Positions 49,922 to 63,744 are shown, counted from the stretch's first letter. The stretch is 64,000 nt of DNA from Anoplolepis gracilipes (GCF_047496725.1 NC_132979.1:5535501-5599500), one strand, 5' to 3'. The notes: generated by a model from the sequence alone, not told the origin. Made by a program: numbers and translations.

Positions 49922-51259
49922 TGTCGTTCGATGAAATTGCGTGACTGTTGGGATTAAAATAAATTATGTGATTTTTCTCGAAGGCGTGACATGTATATAC
50001 ATATATACACGTACATATGGAACCACTAAATATAGCGCCAGTTTGTTTGCTCTTTTATACCAGTTTATCGAATAATCTATTATAATTTCTGATTTGATAA
50101 TGCGATGATTGTGAGATTGAGATTGAAACATCAAAAAAAAGATTTGTGATCTTATCACAAACACGAATCGCATGTGACATCGATTGTTTCTGGGAAATGA
50201 TATAATATGTCATATATATCTTTTGCATGTAAATATATAATCATTGCGGATTTATCTATCATTTTTAATCTGTGATTTGTTAACGAGATTGGAAGAAACA
50301 AAAAAAAATAAAATTTTTTATTACTCATAAAGTATGTACTGTAAAATAGCTAGTCAATATTGTAATTGTTGATTTAAAAATTTTTTATATTAAATTTATT
50401 ATAAATCTGAGTTATTTTGATTTCAAGTGTATACTACCTTGATTAGTTTTGAGAGCAAATCACACAATTTGCAATATTACGCACATGTTTGTATTTATAC
50501 GTGTAACAATGTACATGTAAAAGTGATATTTTTCCTTTTTTTAGAAATTAAATAATACTTCGTATTATTATATTTATTTTTCTGTCGTATATATGTGCTT
50601 TTCTCATTTTATTTAAAATTAAGATAAAATTGATAACGTCAGTAATAATATATTTATTAATATCCATTTAGATCAGTTTATTGATACATTATTTGATTTT
50701 TAACATAGTTACATATACTTATAGAGCTAAGGTATAGTATATGTACAAATATATAATTATAGAGATATAATCGTAGATATTCAGTTTTATATACATAATA
50801 AAGCTTATGAGCTAAATTACAAAATTACTACATTTTTCTTTAAAAAATATTTTAGACTATCTTTAATTTATTATCTTGATAACTGAACATTGAAACAATT
50901 AGAGAGATGTTTAATATATTGCATAAGTATTAAAATATTGTTTATATATAATCGACCTTGGTTAAATTTGATTCACTTGAAAATGAATCTTTAATTATAT
51001 TAATTATATTACACAATGTTCTTGTAAACAGGCAAACGAAGAAAAAGTAATTATTAATTCCTCGCAATTTTTTCATAGAATACTTTATGCTTTAGGTTGA
51101 ACAGAGAAGAATCTGGCTCACAATCAGTAGCAGAAAAAGTTTACCCGATCGCATAGATCTATGATAAAAAATTGAGTCCTGATCGATTAATTACCTTTGC
51201 TATTGATCCAACTAGTCCATTGATGCGCACATAAGCAAGAAAGAATATCTAGAGAATTA

Positions 51260-51525
51260 TAGCGAATTCGGTCATCCGCACTACACCACTCTAGTGCATA
51301 TTAAAGGCTGCTATATATGAAGTATTGTAAGTATAATGATGTAATATATAAACACTTTGATAATGGATAATGTATGTTCTACTAAAAAAAATGACGGACA
51401 AATATATCATGATTGAATTTTAATTACTTAAAATGTTTATATAATTCCTTTTAATTTAGATATCTTCATGTATAGCAGCCTTAGTGTGCACTAGTGCGGT
51501 ATAGTGCGGATGATCGAATTTGCTA
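51260..51525. mobile_element. 266-bp MITE with 62-bp TIRs and TTA target duplication
   Basis: The left end TAGCGAATTCGGTCATCCGC matches the reverse complement of the right end (TAGCAAATTCGATCATCCGC) and continues through GGCTGCTATA for about 62 bp. TTA flanks both sides (51257-51259 and 51526-51528). The paralogous site downstream of LIP-L (60997-60999, AGAGAATTAGTCTCTTT) is empty with a single TTA. No coding capacity is seen. Confidence 0.88.
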
Positions 51526-51540
51526 TTAGTCTCTTCCCTC

Positions 51541-51845
51541 CCGAGAAAAAATGCGTACAGCAAGGTCATATGTAAATACACACAATTAGATGTGAAAAGA
51601 TCTAATAACATATATAATTTTATATGAACATAATATATAATAATATCCGAAATTTTGATGCGATATTATCTTATATAATTATATATTTTCTTTATCTTTA
51701 TATAATCATATTTGGTTAAATCTGATTATATGAAAACATATCTAACCGAATATGATTATATAAAAATATCACGCCAAATTTCTAATATTATCATATATGA
51801 TCTAATCATATCGCGGTAAATTTCAGATTGAATTATATATAATCA
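51541..51845. mobile_element. Right-truncated copy of the CCCGAGAAAAAATG element
   Basis: About 300 bp similar to 61013-61352, starting CCCGAGAAAAAATG. It lacks the inverted right end and runs straight into the LIP-I stop codon region, indicating a deletion. Confidence 0.65.
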
Positions 51846-51854
51846 AATTGGTGT

Positions 51855-52773
51855 TTACTTTCGGAAATGTGTCATTAGACTTAGCATTTTGTCATACAAT
51901 AGGCTCTTTACGTCGATAGCCCACATGTAATCCAAATGATTGAATTTATCATGTGGTACTCGGAATTTACCGTAAGGATTACCAAGTTCTGTATATAATT
52001 TATCCACATCCTATAGAAAAAGCGCAATGTGAAAACAATTATTTGTGCAATTAAATTATGTTGTACATATAATAAATTTCGAGTCAGCTTATTTCGAGCA
52101 CCTTAAATATTATCAAAAGAATTTTATTCTCTGCAAAATTGTAACATAAGATCTTATATGAAATATAAGTATTTTTCAGCTACGTTTTAGAAGTCACAAT
52201 CTCTTCCTTTCTATATAATAAATAATATCATATGTAAGCTTATATATTTTTTTTCTCGAAGAAGTGAATATCACGACAAGTATTAAAATTACTCGAAATA
52301 AACTAATATCACGTAGAAAAAAGTTACGAACCTTGACGTTGGCTAACCAATCGTTGCTGCTGTAATGCAATGAGACTGGCACTCGTATTTTTTTTAGATC
52401 GTAACTCGGTGGACTAAATGAACCATATTTTTTTTTATTACCGATCAGTCCGTAATCGAATTGTCTAAATTTTCCAGATGTAATGAAAAACCCTGATAAC
52501 AGAAGTATACTATTGTTTTATATTACATTTTATACAATTTTGAAAAGTGTTTATAACAAAATATAAAAAAATATGTTACTTTATTTTTCTCAAGCATAAT
52601 GGGCACATTAATATAAATAAACGTTTACCAGTTTTGATAAGTTGCGCATAATGCAGTATTTGCTTCATTGATGCACCAGCTGGAATATGTCCCAAAACTA
52701 TCGGTAGAAGAGTCTACAAAGACAGTATTAATATATTTGTCGTACCCTAATAACAATTGTGATATTATTATAA

Positions 52774-52815
<42 letters not shown>

Positions 52816-54353
52816 CTTAAGTTTAATTATTAATTCCGAATTAATTCTTAAAATTATCTATGTAAGACAATAGTACAAGAGTATTAGAAAAATCATCAAA
52901 CCATTATTAGCAGATAATCATCCAGAAAATTTAAAATTAATGAAAAGATATTAAAGGCATATTAATACATTAAAGGCATACTTTGTTAAATTGTTCCTTG
53001 TTGAATCCAGTGATTAGGAAAAGCACATTCGAACAAAAGGGTTGCGTAATAGCGTCTTCCTTGCACACTAATTCTTGAAAAATTTTCATCCCTTCGTCGG
53101 TAGGCTTGAATTCGTACTGACCGAATAATTTCATTATTATCTACAAAACATTTGATCCATGAAATCTTCGAACTTTATTAAGTTACTTTTTCACTATCGA
53201 GACTAGAATTACATACGTCAACGGAATCAATGAATCTTGTAATAATCTGCATAACTGCACTAGTCATTCTGCCGCAATAAGCGACAGGAGCCATAGCAAA
53301 CATAGCTTCGATCTTATTCTGGTACTCGGGCAACTCTGTCGCCATGACAAAAAAGGTTGTAGTACCCTGGCTATGCCCTAAGTAAAATAACTTTTGTTGC
53401 CCAGTAGTCCTCAGGATATAATCTATCATCGCAGGAAGATCACGCGTGGCGATCTCATGCCAGCTGTAATTTACAAAGATGTGAATTCTATAAAGTATTC
53501 ACTGAAATTATTTTTTATACTGTAATAGTATTTATATTTAAGTAAAGTAAATAATTTGATAGATTTTCGTATTCTAACTATACGAGGATTCTTAAAGATA
53601 TTTAATTAATTGTAGATAAATCTAAAAGTTATTTAGTTTAAAATCAAAGTACTGTATATAAGAAATGTCATTTTAATTATATATGTTTATTCAGCAATAT
53701 ATTTTTTATTGATCAATATTTAATAAAAAGAAAAAAAATACAGGATATTTATGTCGCTATATATATTCTTTATTCCATTTGTTTAAATGGTCTGTTTCGC
53801 GTTTTGTATGATTCTTATCAAATTTTATATATCATATATAATTACGCAATGCGTTATTTATCATGTTTGAACTATTAAATCTGATAAGTATGTGTATGTA
53901 TTGTGTCTGATGTTGCATCGAATAATCGAAGAAACATGCTATAAATAAAAACATTATTTATATCATTTTAAAACAAAATTTAAAAATTGCTCTTTGTGAT
54001 CATTTTTTTGCCAAATTGTAACGTCTTTAAATTTAGCAACTTTTGAAAAAAAACTTCTTGACGAGTAGTGTATAAAGCTGTAATAGTGAAGGCACAATCT
54101 TAAGTTATATAAGCAAGTTATTTTAATATAAGACAAGTAAAATTAGCTATTATGTGCTTAAGTTAACTTTCTCATCCGACGATAATAAACATACATATAT
54201 AGTGTATGTAAGTAAGTAGTATGTTTAAAAATAAAATAAAAGATGTGACACTTCTGTATGGCAACCCCTCTGTCGATACTTTTACATTTTCAAGGATCTC
54301 GACTTTAATTTTATGTTTTGAAATGTTTTATCAGTATCAATAGAATTGTGTTC

Positions 54354-54386
<33 letters not shown>

Positions 54387-56186
54387 ATACATATATAATT
54401 CAAATGTTAAGTGGCGTAAGTTTAAAAAACAAAAGAAATAAGGGCATTTATGTTTGTTTTTATGATAAGAAACATAAATGATGTAACTATATAATCTTAT
54501 TGACCTTGAACATAGACGAATTTAATATACTTATAATGGTTGATAATAGATTGTCTCGTTCTCAAATCTTTTAATAAAATTAATCATAAATCAATCATCA
54601 ATCAAAAAGAGTTTGAATGGATTTATATCACTTGGCATCTGAATCACTCATATATTATATATACAGGGTGTTCGGTAATTGGTGAAAAATCGCTAATAAC
54701 AGATTCTCGAGATCATTTGGAGACGATTTTTCCTCAGCAAAAATGTTGAGGCATCAATAATTTCCGAGTTATAAGCAATTGAAAATAGGCGCTTTTAGCA
54801 AACTAAACTCTTTGAAATTAAAAATTTACCAAAACTACATTCTTCAGTTAATTTCAGAGTTTACTCTAATAGAGCTTTAAATTAAAATTCTATTAGAGTA
54901 AACTCTAATAGAATTTTAATTTAAAGCTTAATTACAAAGATATATAATGAAAAATTGGAAACTTGCAAAAAATGATGACGTCTCTCGATATTTTCGCAGA
55001 GGAAAAATCAACTCCAAAAGATCTCAAGAATTAACATGTTTTTCATCAATTACTGGACACCCTGTATATTTCATATGTTACATATATCATATATATATTT
55101 TATATATCACTTCGTATATATATATAGATATGTATTTCTCACCTGAAATCCCAATACTCTTCGTCAAGGATAGACGAAGATACATGTTTACGCGAATACA
55201 TAGAACCACGTGCGTTACCAAGCCACACGTCATATCCTGCATCCGCCAAAATGTACGCTAGAATCAAAGATTTATTATTATAATATAACAGAAAACAAAT
55301 AATAACAAACAATTAATAAAAACAATAAAAATTAGATTGCAAATAATAGAGTAAAAATTTTTATCAATTCTTGAGTTCTTTGTAAATAAAAATAGTAATT
55401 ATTTAATTTAACGGACTATTTTCTGATTTTAATAATTTTGGTATATCAAGATCAACATTCTATAATGTTGTGAAGAATTTAACTGACGCTCATTGTTTAT
55501 TAAAAAGTTTATTTAGTTTTAATAAACAGCATAAAATATTACTTTTGCTTGATGAATAATTACAATTTTATATTTTAAACTTTTTTTTGTTAATAACTTT
55601 TTGATAAACAACAAATGCCGGCTAAAATCTTCAGAAATTTACTATCTTATCACTAAGTATAATATCTTTACCCAAACTTTTCTCGGGCCCAGCAATGACC
55701 CAACCCGCCGAACTACACAAAAGGCCGTGCATAACAAAAGCAACAGGCTTTTGCTCTTGCGTTTCGTTTGAATTTGCTCGTCCTGTTAGTCGATGTAATT
55801 CCAAAATATAACCATCAGACGTGGTCACTTTGTGTAGTTGACCATTGTAGCCGTATTTTTTTACTAATTCCAGCTATATAATAAAATAATAATATAATAA
55901 TTTTAATCGCTAATGTAAATTGTACAATTAAGAGATCGTTCAAATCTGGATAAAAAGACTTATAAAACTAAATATAAATTTATATAAGAGAAGAAAAAAA
56001 AATCTGCTCACTATACATTATTTTTTCATTTTCAATTAAAGAAATTGAAATACAAATAGTAAAATATTAATATTTATATTAGGAATGTATACAATTATAC
56101 CATAGAGCTAAATAGAATTGAGATTAATGTACTTCTTAAATTCATAATATCTAAAATCTTAAATCAATAAAATTGTATTAGCATGC

Positions 56187-56232
<46 letters not shown>

Positions 56233-56874
56233 CTAAAATATTGAAAAGTAAAATAATCTTTAAAGAAATCCTTAAAAAAATCTTTATTTAGAAAGACTTT
56301 AAATTTGTAATATTTTTTTATTATAAAATAGAAGAAAATTTTGTCTGCAAAAATTAAAATACAAACAACTTAAATTTTTACAAACAATTATGGAAATTTA
56401 TTGTTATTTCTTACGAGATCTAATGTAAGAATCAAAATTAAATAAATTTTAATTTTAAATTTTATTATAGACATTTGCGCTCTAAGACAAATATTTAAAA
56501 GAAACAAAAAAGTCTGCGAAAGTTTTGCACGTTCGCCAATCGTTACGTGACACATTTTTAATGACGAAAAAAATATAAATTATTTAAGAAATAATTTTAA
56601 ACAATAAAAAAATTTATATTTATTTATATTTATACGATTTCCGCATACACGCGTTCTTTCTTTCAAATTTACTTTTGACAAATTAAATTAAAATTGTACT
56701 TACAGTAGTAAGTTTCGCGTCTGGGTGTACAGTTTGGAGAAATGGCGAATCGATGAATTCGTTGATTGTTGATATTCGGTGATCTATCGATAAATCCAAC
56801 TGATCAAACTCGGAAAGAGCCAGCATTGTTTTAACAGACGTCAGAATCGAAAAAAGAAAAATTGGCAGTAGCAT
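51855..56874 (-). CDS. LIP-I: acid lipase, intact (431 aa)
   Basis: Same family and exon plan as LIP-H. Exons: 56704-56874, 55672-55873, 55143-55257, 53217-53463, 52982-53140, 52629-52713, 52332-52492 and 51855-52010; total 1296 nt, in frame. The signal peptide is MLLPIFLFSILTSV. The oxyanion loop is FVMHGLL. The triad is Ser194 (YLGHSQGTT), Asp374 (YSSNDWLAN) and His405. The C-terminus is two residues longer than in LIP-H (THFRK), at a place where the downstream repeat has been partly deleted. Intron 3 contains a CAGGGTGT MITE and a CT run (54356-54381). Its neighbour LIP-H is a close paralog; the substrate preference of each cannot be read from sequence. Confidence 0.93.
52777..52816. repeat. 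(TA)n microsatellite in LIP-I intron 5
   Basis: A TA run between exons 6 and 5. Confidence 0.85.
54356..54381. repeat. (CT)n microsatellite in LIP-I intron 3
   Basis: A pure CT run. Confidence 0.9.
54662..55066. mobile_element. MITE with CAGGGTGT terminal repeats in LIP-I intron 3
   Basis: The left end TACAGGGTGTTCGGTAATTG pairs with the complement of the right end (TACAGGGTGTCCAGTAATTG). Inverted similarity continues for more than 100 bp, through GAGATC and GATTTTTCCTC. TA flanks each end. A second palindrome sits at the centre (TTAAAATTCTATTAGAGTAA, inverted). The TA target and CAGGGTGTCC end fit Tc1/mariner-type non-autonomous elements. Confidence 0.8.
56190..56229. repeat. (GA)n microsatellite in LIP-I intron 1
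   Basis: A GA run of about 38 bp. Confidence 0.9.
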
Positions 56875-56952
56875 CGTTGTCGTTCAATGTGATTGTTATG
56901 GCCTGGATTGTTGAGCTCGAAATAAATTGTGCGATTTTCTCGAATGCATGGA

Positions 56953-56991
<39 letters not shown>

Positions 56992-57669
56992 AAATATATA
57001 TCCACTCTGTTTGCTGCTACGATCTTATCGAATGCCATCGTCATGAAATCTGTCATAATTCAGGTTTGATAATGCGATTAATACAATGTGACATGAGTTT
57101 GAGACATCGGAAAGAGATTTATGAATCTTATCGCAAGTGCGAAGCACAAGTAGATCGATTGTTTGTTTCTACAAAATGATATAGTATTTTATATATCTTT
57201 TATGTGTGCAATGTGCAAGTCGCATTGTGGATTTATCTGTTTATATGATTTTTTTTATCAGATTACTCTACAAGAAACAAAGGAATAATTAAAATCGTTT
57301 ATCATTTATAAAGTAAGTATGTATGTATGTACAATGTATGTCGGTGTCAGGTATGTCTTAACACGAATTTGCATATATCAGCACATTTATGTATTTTACA
57401 TATTTATATATGAAAAATATATACATATATATATATATATATATGTCATACAATTCAAATCATATCGTATATATAATAAATTAGTTTATCTCGAGTTTAT
57501 CTTAGTTTATCTTATATATTATTAGAAGATTTTCTTTTCTTTTAAGTTGTACATATACGGATTATTTTATGTGAAAAGTAATAATTTTTCGGTTATATTT
57601 TATTTCTTCTTTTTTTTATAGAATCTTACAGAATTATATAAATTTATGTTCTTTTTTTCTTCACAAAGA
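56875..57669. other. LIP-I 5' flank
   Basis: TA runs lie at 56954-56986 and 57420-57444. About 57100-57200 resembles about 58490-58590, consistent with a duplicated lipase 5' flank. No gene is seen. Confidence 0.5.
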
Positions 57670-58100
57670 AGTAAGTATCTTGACAAATATTAAAGATACT
57701 CCGAAATAAATTAATATGTAATAAAAAAGTTACAAATCATGACATTTACAAACAAATTGTTGTTGCTGTGATGCACTAAGACTGGTACTTTTTATTTTTC
57801 TTATATTGTAACTCGGTGGATTGAATAAACTAATATTTTTTTATATTATCCAACATTCCATGATTTAGTTATTTAAATTTTTTTAAGAAATCAATATAAG
57901 AAAATTTTATAAACTTTTGAAAAATTTTTATAAAAGTTGAATATAATAGAAATATGTTGCTTTATTTTTTTAAGTAATATACTGACATTAATATGAATAA
58001 ACATTTATTAATTTTGACAAGTTGCACAAAATGGTCTATTTGCTTCATTGATGCAACAGCGAGAATATATCTCAAGTTTATCGGTAGAAGAAGCTATAGA
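57670..58100 (-). pseudogene. Decayed lipase fragment (exons 7 and 6)
   Basis: About 57735-57890 aligns with lipase exon 7 (around CCGAGTTACAATATAAGAAA) but is frameshifted before the catalytic Asp segment. About 58005-58097 aligns with exon 6: LLLPINLRYILAVASMKQID stands where intact copies have TLLPIVLGHIPAGASTKQI, and the donor is lost. Exons 1-5 are absent. A lipase-like 5' flank follows at about 58490-58640, suggesting a large internal deletion of a former gene. Confidence 0.75.
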
Positions 58101-59339
58101 GAGCATTAATGTAAATATATTTGAATCAATAGCGAGATTAATTATTATTAAAAATAAGTTATTATTTAAAATATAATAAACTTAAGTTTAATTATTAATC
58201 CATAATTAATTTTTGAAATTATGCATCTTTGTTATAACATAGTACAAGAATATATAATAGAAAAACCATTTATTTCGCAGATAAAGATGCATATAATTTT
58301 TGTCGTTTGAAACGATTTCGTGAACAATTTGTATTTATTTCGTCATTAATAGTGTGTGTGTGTCACATAACGAAATATTGGCAAAAATGTACAAATTTCA
58401 TAAATTTTATCATTTATTTTAAGGAGATGATGAAAGATATGTATAAAATTTTGTTCATATCAGTTATATAGATGAAATATATAAAGAAATGATTGAGAAG
58501 TCGGAAAGAGATTTGTAGATCTTATCGCATGAAGCGCAGGTAGACTGATTGTTTGTTTATGAATAATATATAATAGTATTTTATGCAAACATTTTTCGTG
58601 TGCAAATGCATAGCTTCAGTGTACATGGATTTATCTTGTATGATTTTTTACGAGATTATTCTGAAAGAAATGAAGGAATTATAAAATAGATAGTAAAATC
58701 TTGTAATCTTTGAGTTAAAAATTCTTAATTAATAATAAATCATACTGATTTTAAGTGCATGAAAGTTTGATTAGTTTTAACTGGTTTGGTGTTTTGTTTT
58801 GTACATAATTGAGTCCAATTGACAATAAAAATATAATTTGAAAAAATTATAAGATAAAAGACAAAATTTGTATTGCAGATATTACGATTCTTTGCAATCA
58901 CGGTTCTTTTATTATATGATGATGATAATATACAATGTGTAATAAGTTTTTTTTCGTTATACACAGAACCAGTACAACCATATTGACTGTTTTTTTTAGG
59001 TCTGATTTATCCAATTATTTACACAACGGCGAGTTCACATATCAGAAAGCGATAACTACGATATAAACATTATTACAAATAAAAACTACATTATATCTTG
59101 ATATAATTTAATATTAATTGTCTCATCTATTATTTCATTTGCAATTTTGTTTTATTTTACGAGAATTATCAAAAGATTGCTAAGTTAAATCGATAACATT
59201 ATTTAATTAATTCCAAGATACAAAATAGCTGTTGTAATGGGAAAGGTAGAAGTCTGGTTATATTTCACGAATTAATTACAGAAATTGAATAAACAAACGC
59301 TGATACTTTTAATTGAGCTTTATTAAACTTATTATCTGA
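58101..59339. other. Intergenic AT-rich spacer
   Basis: It contains remnants of lipase intron and 5' flank (about 58300-58640), with no intact exon. The remainder shows nothing recognisable. Confidence 0.5.
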
Positions 59340-59935
59340 TAATACACGAGCGTCTTCACGTCGATGGCTCACATAAAATCTAGATGGTTAAATTTCTTGT
59401 TTTCCATTAAGAATTTATCATGAAAATTATCCAGCTCGCTATACAGTTTTTCCACATTCACAGGAGAATCATAAGATAAGTATATAAAATGCAAACATCC
59501 CAACAATTAAAACATTATGGTGGTTCATTTAACTTGAGCATTTAAATATTTTTAGGATATTTTTTTATCGTGTTAGAGAATACACGAGAGTTTATATAGA
59601 AAAAAAAATATAAAAGATTTATATTAATATATTTTGTATGCCTACTTCTCTCTGCTCATAAATAGGTCTATATATTTCTACAGAAAAAAATTAATATTCT
59701 AACAGATATTAAAAGAAATGAAGCTTGAAACGAACCACCGCGTATAACAATATTAACGTTAATATAAACAATTAAAACCTTAATGTTTGCTAACCAATCA
59801 TTTCTATTGTAATGAAGTGAAATTTATACTTTGATATCCTTTACATCATAAATCGATGGAGTATCAGTATCATATAATTTCTTATTAATCTTTAATCTGT
59901 TATTAAATAGTTTAAATCTCCTCACTAAAATACAT
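59340..59935 (-). pseudogene. Second decayed lipase fragment (exons 8 and 7)
   Basis: About 59340-59460 reads VEKLYSELDNFHDKFLMENK, then FNHLDFM followed by TGA where TGG (Trp) is expected. About 59775-59935 reads YDVKDIKV, stop, ISLHYNRNDWLANIK. Each exon therefore carries a stop although the catalytic His and Asp motifs are still visible. It is more diverged from LIP-H/I/L than they are from each other, so it is an older copy. Confidence 0.8.
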
Positions 59936-61408
59936 AAATCTGTCAAATTTATATATTTATTGTTATTATGTATTTTAGAAAATATTACGAAGATTTGAAT
60001 ATAATGAAATATTTCGTTATATGCGCTTATGTGAATATGTTAATATATATTAACATTTTATATTAACTACTGATTTCAATTTTAAGTGCATGCTAGTTTG
60101 ATTAATTTTAAGAACAAATCACGCATTTGTAATATTATGCACGTTTGTACTTACATATACATATACATATATGTGTAATCTTATAATCTTATACATGCAA
60201 AAGCAATATTTTTTACCTTTTTTTAGAAATCAAATAATTTGCCGAATTATTTTTCTATGACGTATATGTACTTTCTTCATTTTATTTAAAATTAAGATCA
60301 ATAAGATCACGTCAGTAATGTTATATTTGTTAATGTCTATTTTAGATCAGTTTATTGATACATTATTTAATTTTTATTAAGTTATATATTTATATAACAT
60401 AGTTATATACTCAGAGAATTATACGCTTATATATAAGTATAATACATAACATAATTATATATTATACTTATAGAGATACTATAGTATATATTGTATTAAT
60501 TATATATATAGATATGTATGCTGTTTAGTCACTTATGAAGTAAAAATCTATAAAATTATATTTTTATGCAGAAAATATTTTATTGTATCTTTAATTTAAT
60601 ATTACATTATTCTTGATAACTGAAAGTTGGAACAATTAGAGAGATGTTTAATATCGCACGAGTATTAAAATATTTCTCTTAGTGCGCGCGCGCCGGTCAT
60701 ACTTGAAATTAGATTCACTTGAAAATATAACTTTAATTATATTAATCATATTATTAATAATTTTTTATGAACGCACAAGAAAAGAAAAAGTAATTATTAA
60801 TTTTCCTTGCAAAAATAATTGCATCTTACTTGTTCATAGAATCCTTTATGCTGGACGAATAGTGGAGAATTTGGTGTTTGCTCAGTAGCAGGAAAGGTTT
60901 ATTTAATTGCAAATTTGATATATGATAAAAAGTTAAGTCCTGATCGATTCATTACTTTGCCATTGATCCAATAAGCAAGAAAGAATATCTAGAGAATTAG
61001 TCTCTTTCCTCCCAAGAAAAAATGGGTATTGTATGAACATATATGTAAATATATATAATTAGGTGTGAAAAGATCTAATAACATATATAATTTTCTATGA
61101 ACATAATATATAATAATATCCAAAATTTGATGCGATATTATCTTATATAATTATATATTTTCTTTATCTTTATATAATTATATTTGGTTAAATCTGATTA
61201 TATGAAAATAGATCTAGTCAAATATGATTATATAAAAATATCACGCCAAATTTCTAATATTATTATATATGATCAAATCATATCGCGCTAAATTTCGGAT
61301 TTAATTACATATAATCATATATAATCATAATAAGTCCATTTTTTCTCGGGTTTCCAAAAATTTGTGCCCATTAACTTCTTCAAAGTTTCAAATTGAATAT
61401 GTTCATTT
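59936..61408. other. LIP-L 3' flank
   Basis: About 60.2-60.99 kb repeats the flanks downstream of LIP-I and LIP-H. It includes the empty TTA site at 60997-60999 and the element at 61013-61352. No gene is seen. Confidence 0.5.
61013..61352. mobile_element. MITE with CCCAAGAAAAAATGGG ends downstream of LIP-L
   Basis: The left end CCCAAGAAAAAATGG is inverted at the right end (CCATTTTTTCTCGGG). The interior consists of repeated ATCTGATTATATGAAAAT-like and inverted motifs. A truncated copy lies downstream of LIP-I, whereas the LIP-H flank (about 45575-45590) runs across the site without it. Confidence 0.7.
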
Positions 61409-63704
61409 TTAGAAGTTTGTCATTAGGCCTAGTATTTTGTCATACACAAGGTTCTTTACGTTGATAGCCCACATGTAATCCAAATGATTGAATTTATCAT
61501 ATGGTACTCGGAATTTACCGTAAGGATTAGCAAGTTCTTTATATAATTTTTCCACATCCTATAGAAAAAGCGTAATGTGAATTATTTGTGCAATTAAATT
61601 ATGTCTTACATATAATAAATTTCGAGTCAGTTTATTTCGAGCATCTTGAATATTACCAAGAGAATTTTATTCTTTGCAAAATTGTAACATAAGATCTTAT
61701 ATGAAATATAGGTCCTTTTCACCTATGTTTTAGAAGTAAAAATCTCTATTCTTCCTTCTTATAATATAATATCATATATAAACTCATATTTTTTTCCTCT
61801 CGAAGAAGTGAGTATCATGACAAATATTAAAATTACTCGAAATAAACTAATATCACGTAGAAAAAAGTTACGAACCTTGACGTTGGCTAACCAATCGTTG
61901 TTGCTGTAATGCAATGAGACTGGCACTCGTATTTTTCTTAGATCGTAACTCGGTGGACTAAATGAACTGTATTTTATTATATTACCGATCAGTCCGTAAT
62001 CGAATTGTCTAAATTTTCCAGATGTAAAGAAAAACCCTGATAACAGAAGTATACTATTGTTTTATATTACATTTTATACAATTTTGAAAAGTGTTTATAA
62101 CAAAATATAAAAAAATATGTTACTTTATTTTTCTTAAGCATAATGAGCACATTAATATAAATAAACGTTTACCAGTTTTGATAAGTTGCGTATAATGCAG
62201 TATTTGCTTCGTTGATGAACCAGCCGGAATATGCCCCAAAATTATCGGTAGAAGAGTCTACAAAAATAGCATTAATATATTTATCGAACCTCAATAACGA
62301 TTGTAATATTATTAAAAAAAAAAATGTATATATACTTTAGTTTAATTATTAATTTTTAATTAGTTCTTAAAATTATCTATGTTAGATAATAGTATAAGAG
62401 TATTATAGAAAAACCATCAAAACCACTATTATTTAGCAGATAATTGTTCACAAAATTTAAAATATAAATAAAAAGATATTAACATGTTGTGTAAGCGTCG
62501 TGTCGATCACCGGTGATCGACAAAACTTAATAAATAGTATTCCAACATTAAAAATTAAAAATTAAAAAATTTAAGATTATGAAAAAAGAAAAATGTATCT
62601 ACTACTATTATTTACTATTATTATTATTTTTTTTAATTAAAAGAATTGACTGAGCCTAAAGTTTGCGCCCGGGGGCACCGCTCTAGTTATGGCACTGAGT
62701 ATACAAAGGATTACGCATAATCACATAGCAATAAACAAACTGCCGTCGCAGTCGGTTATCGTATTATAATTCTATTGCAATCATGCGCATCTCTTCAGTT
62801 TTCGGCATCGCGCGGCGTAAACAGAAAGATTAACAAAAAATGCTCAGCACTTAACGTGTTAAAGGCATATTAAGATATTAAAGGTATACTTTGTTAAATT
62901 GTCCCTTATCAAATCCAGCGATTAGGTACAGGATATTTGAACATAAGGGTTCCGTAATGGCGTCTTTTGCGCATACTAACTCTCCGAACATTTGCATTGC
63001 TTTGTCAGTAGGCTTGAATTCATACTGACCCAATAATTCCAGTAATGTCTACAAAACATTTGGCTCATTAAATATTCGAAAATTACATCAAAGTTAATTC
63101 TTCTCTATCGAGACTAGAATTACATACGTCAAGGGGACCAAAGTATCTTGCTAAACTCTGTATAACTGGACTAGCCAATCTGCCGCAATAAGCGACAGGA
63201 GCCATAGCAAACATCGCTTGGGTCTTATTCTGGTACTCGGGCACTTCTGTCGCCATCACAAAAAAGGATGTAGTACCCTGGCTATGCCCTATGTAAAATA
63301 GCTTTTCTTTACCAGTAGTCTTTAAAATATAATCTATTGTCGCAGGAAGATCACGCGTGCCCATCTCGTGCCAGCTGTAATTTACCAAGGTATAAATTCT
63401 ATAAATTATTCACTGAAATTATTTTCGATACTATAATAATATTTATATTTATATTTATATTCAAATAAAATAAATAATTTGATAGATTTCCATATCCTAA
63501 CTATAAAAGTACACTTAAAAATATTTAATCAATTATAAATAAATCTAAGAAGAATTTAGTTAGTTTAGAATCTAAGTACTGTGTGTAATGTTATTTTAAA
63601 TATACCTATATGTTTATTCAGCAATATATTTTATATTTGTTCAATATTAAACAAAAAGAATATAGGATATTTATGTCGCTATATATTAAATAATACAATT
63701 AAAA

Positions 63705-63744
<40 letters not shown>

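Larger units (their letters stand above)
49922..51854. other. LIP-H 5' flank and LIP-I 3' flank
   Basis: No gene is seen. About 50.5-51.24 kb repeats the downstream flanks of LIP-H and LIP-L. It also holds the 266-bp element at 51260-51525 and a truncated copy of the CCCGAGAAAAAATG element from 51541 to about 51845. Confidence 0.6.
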
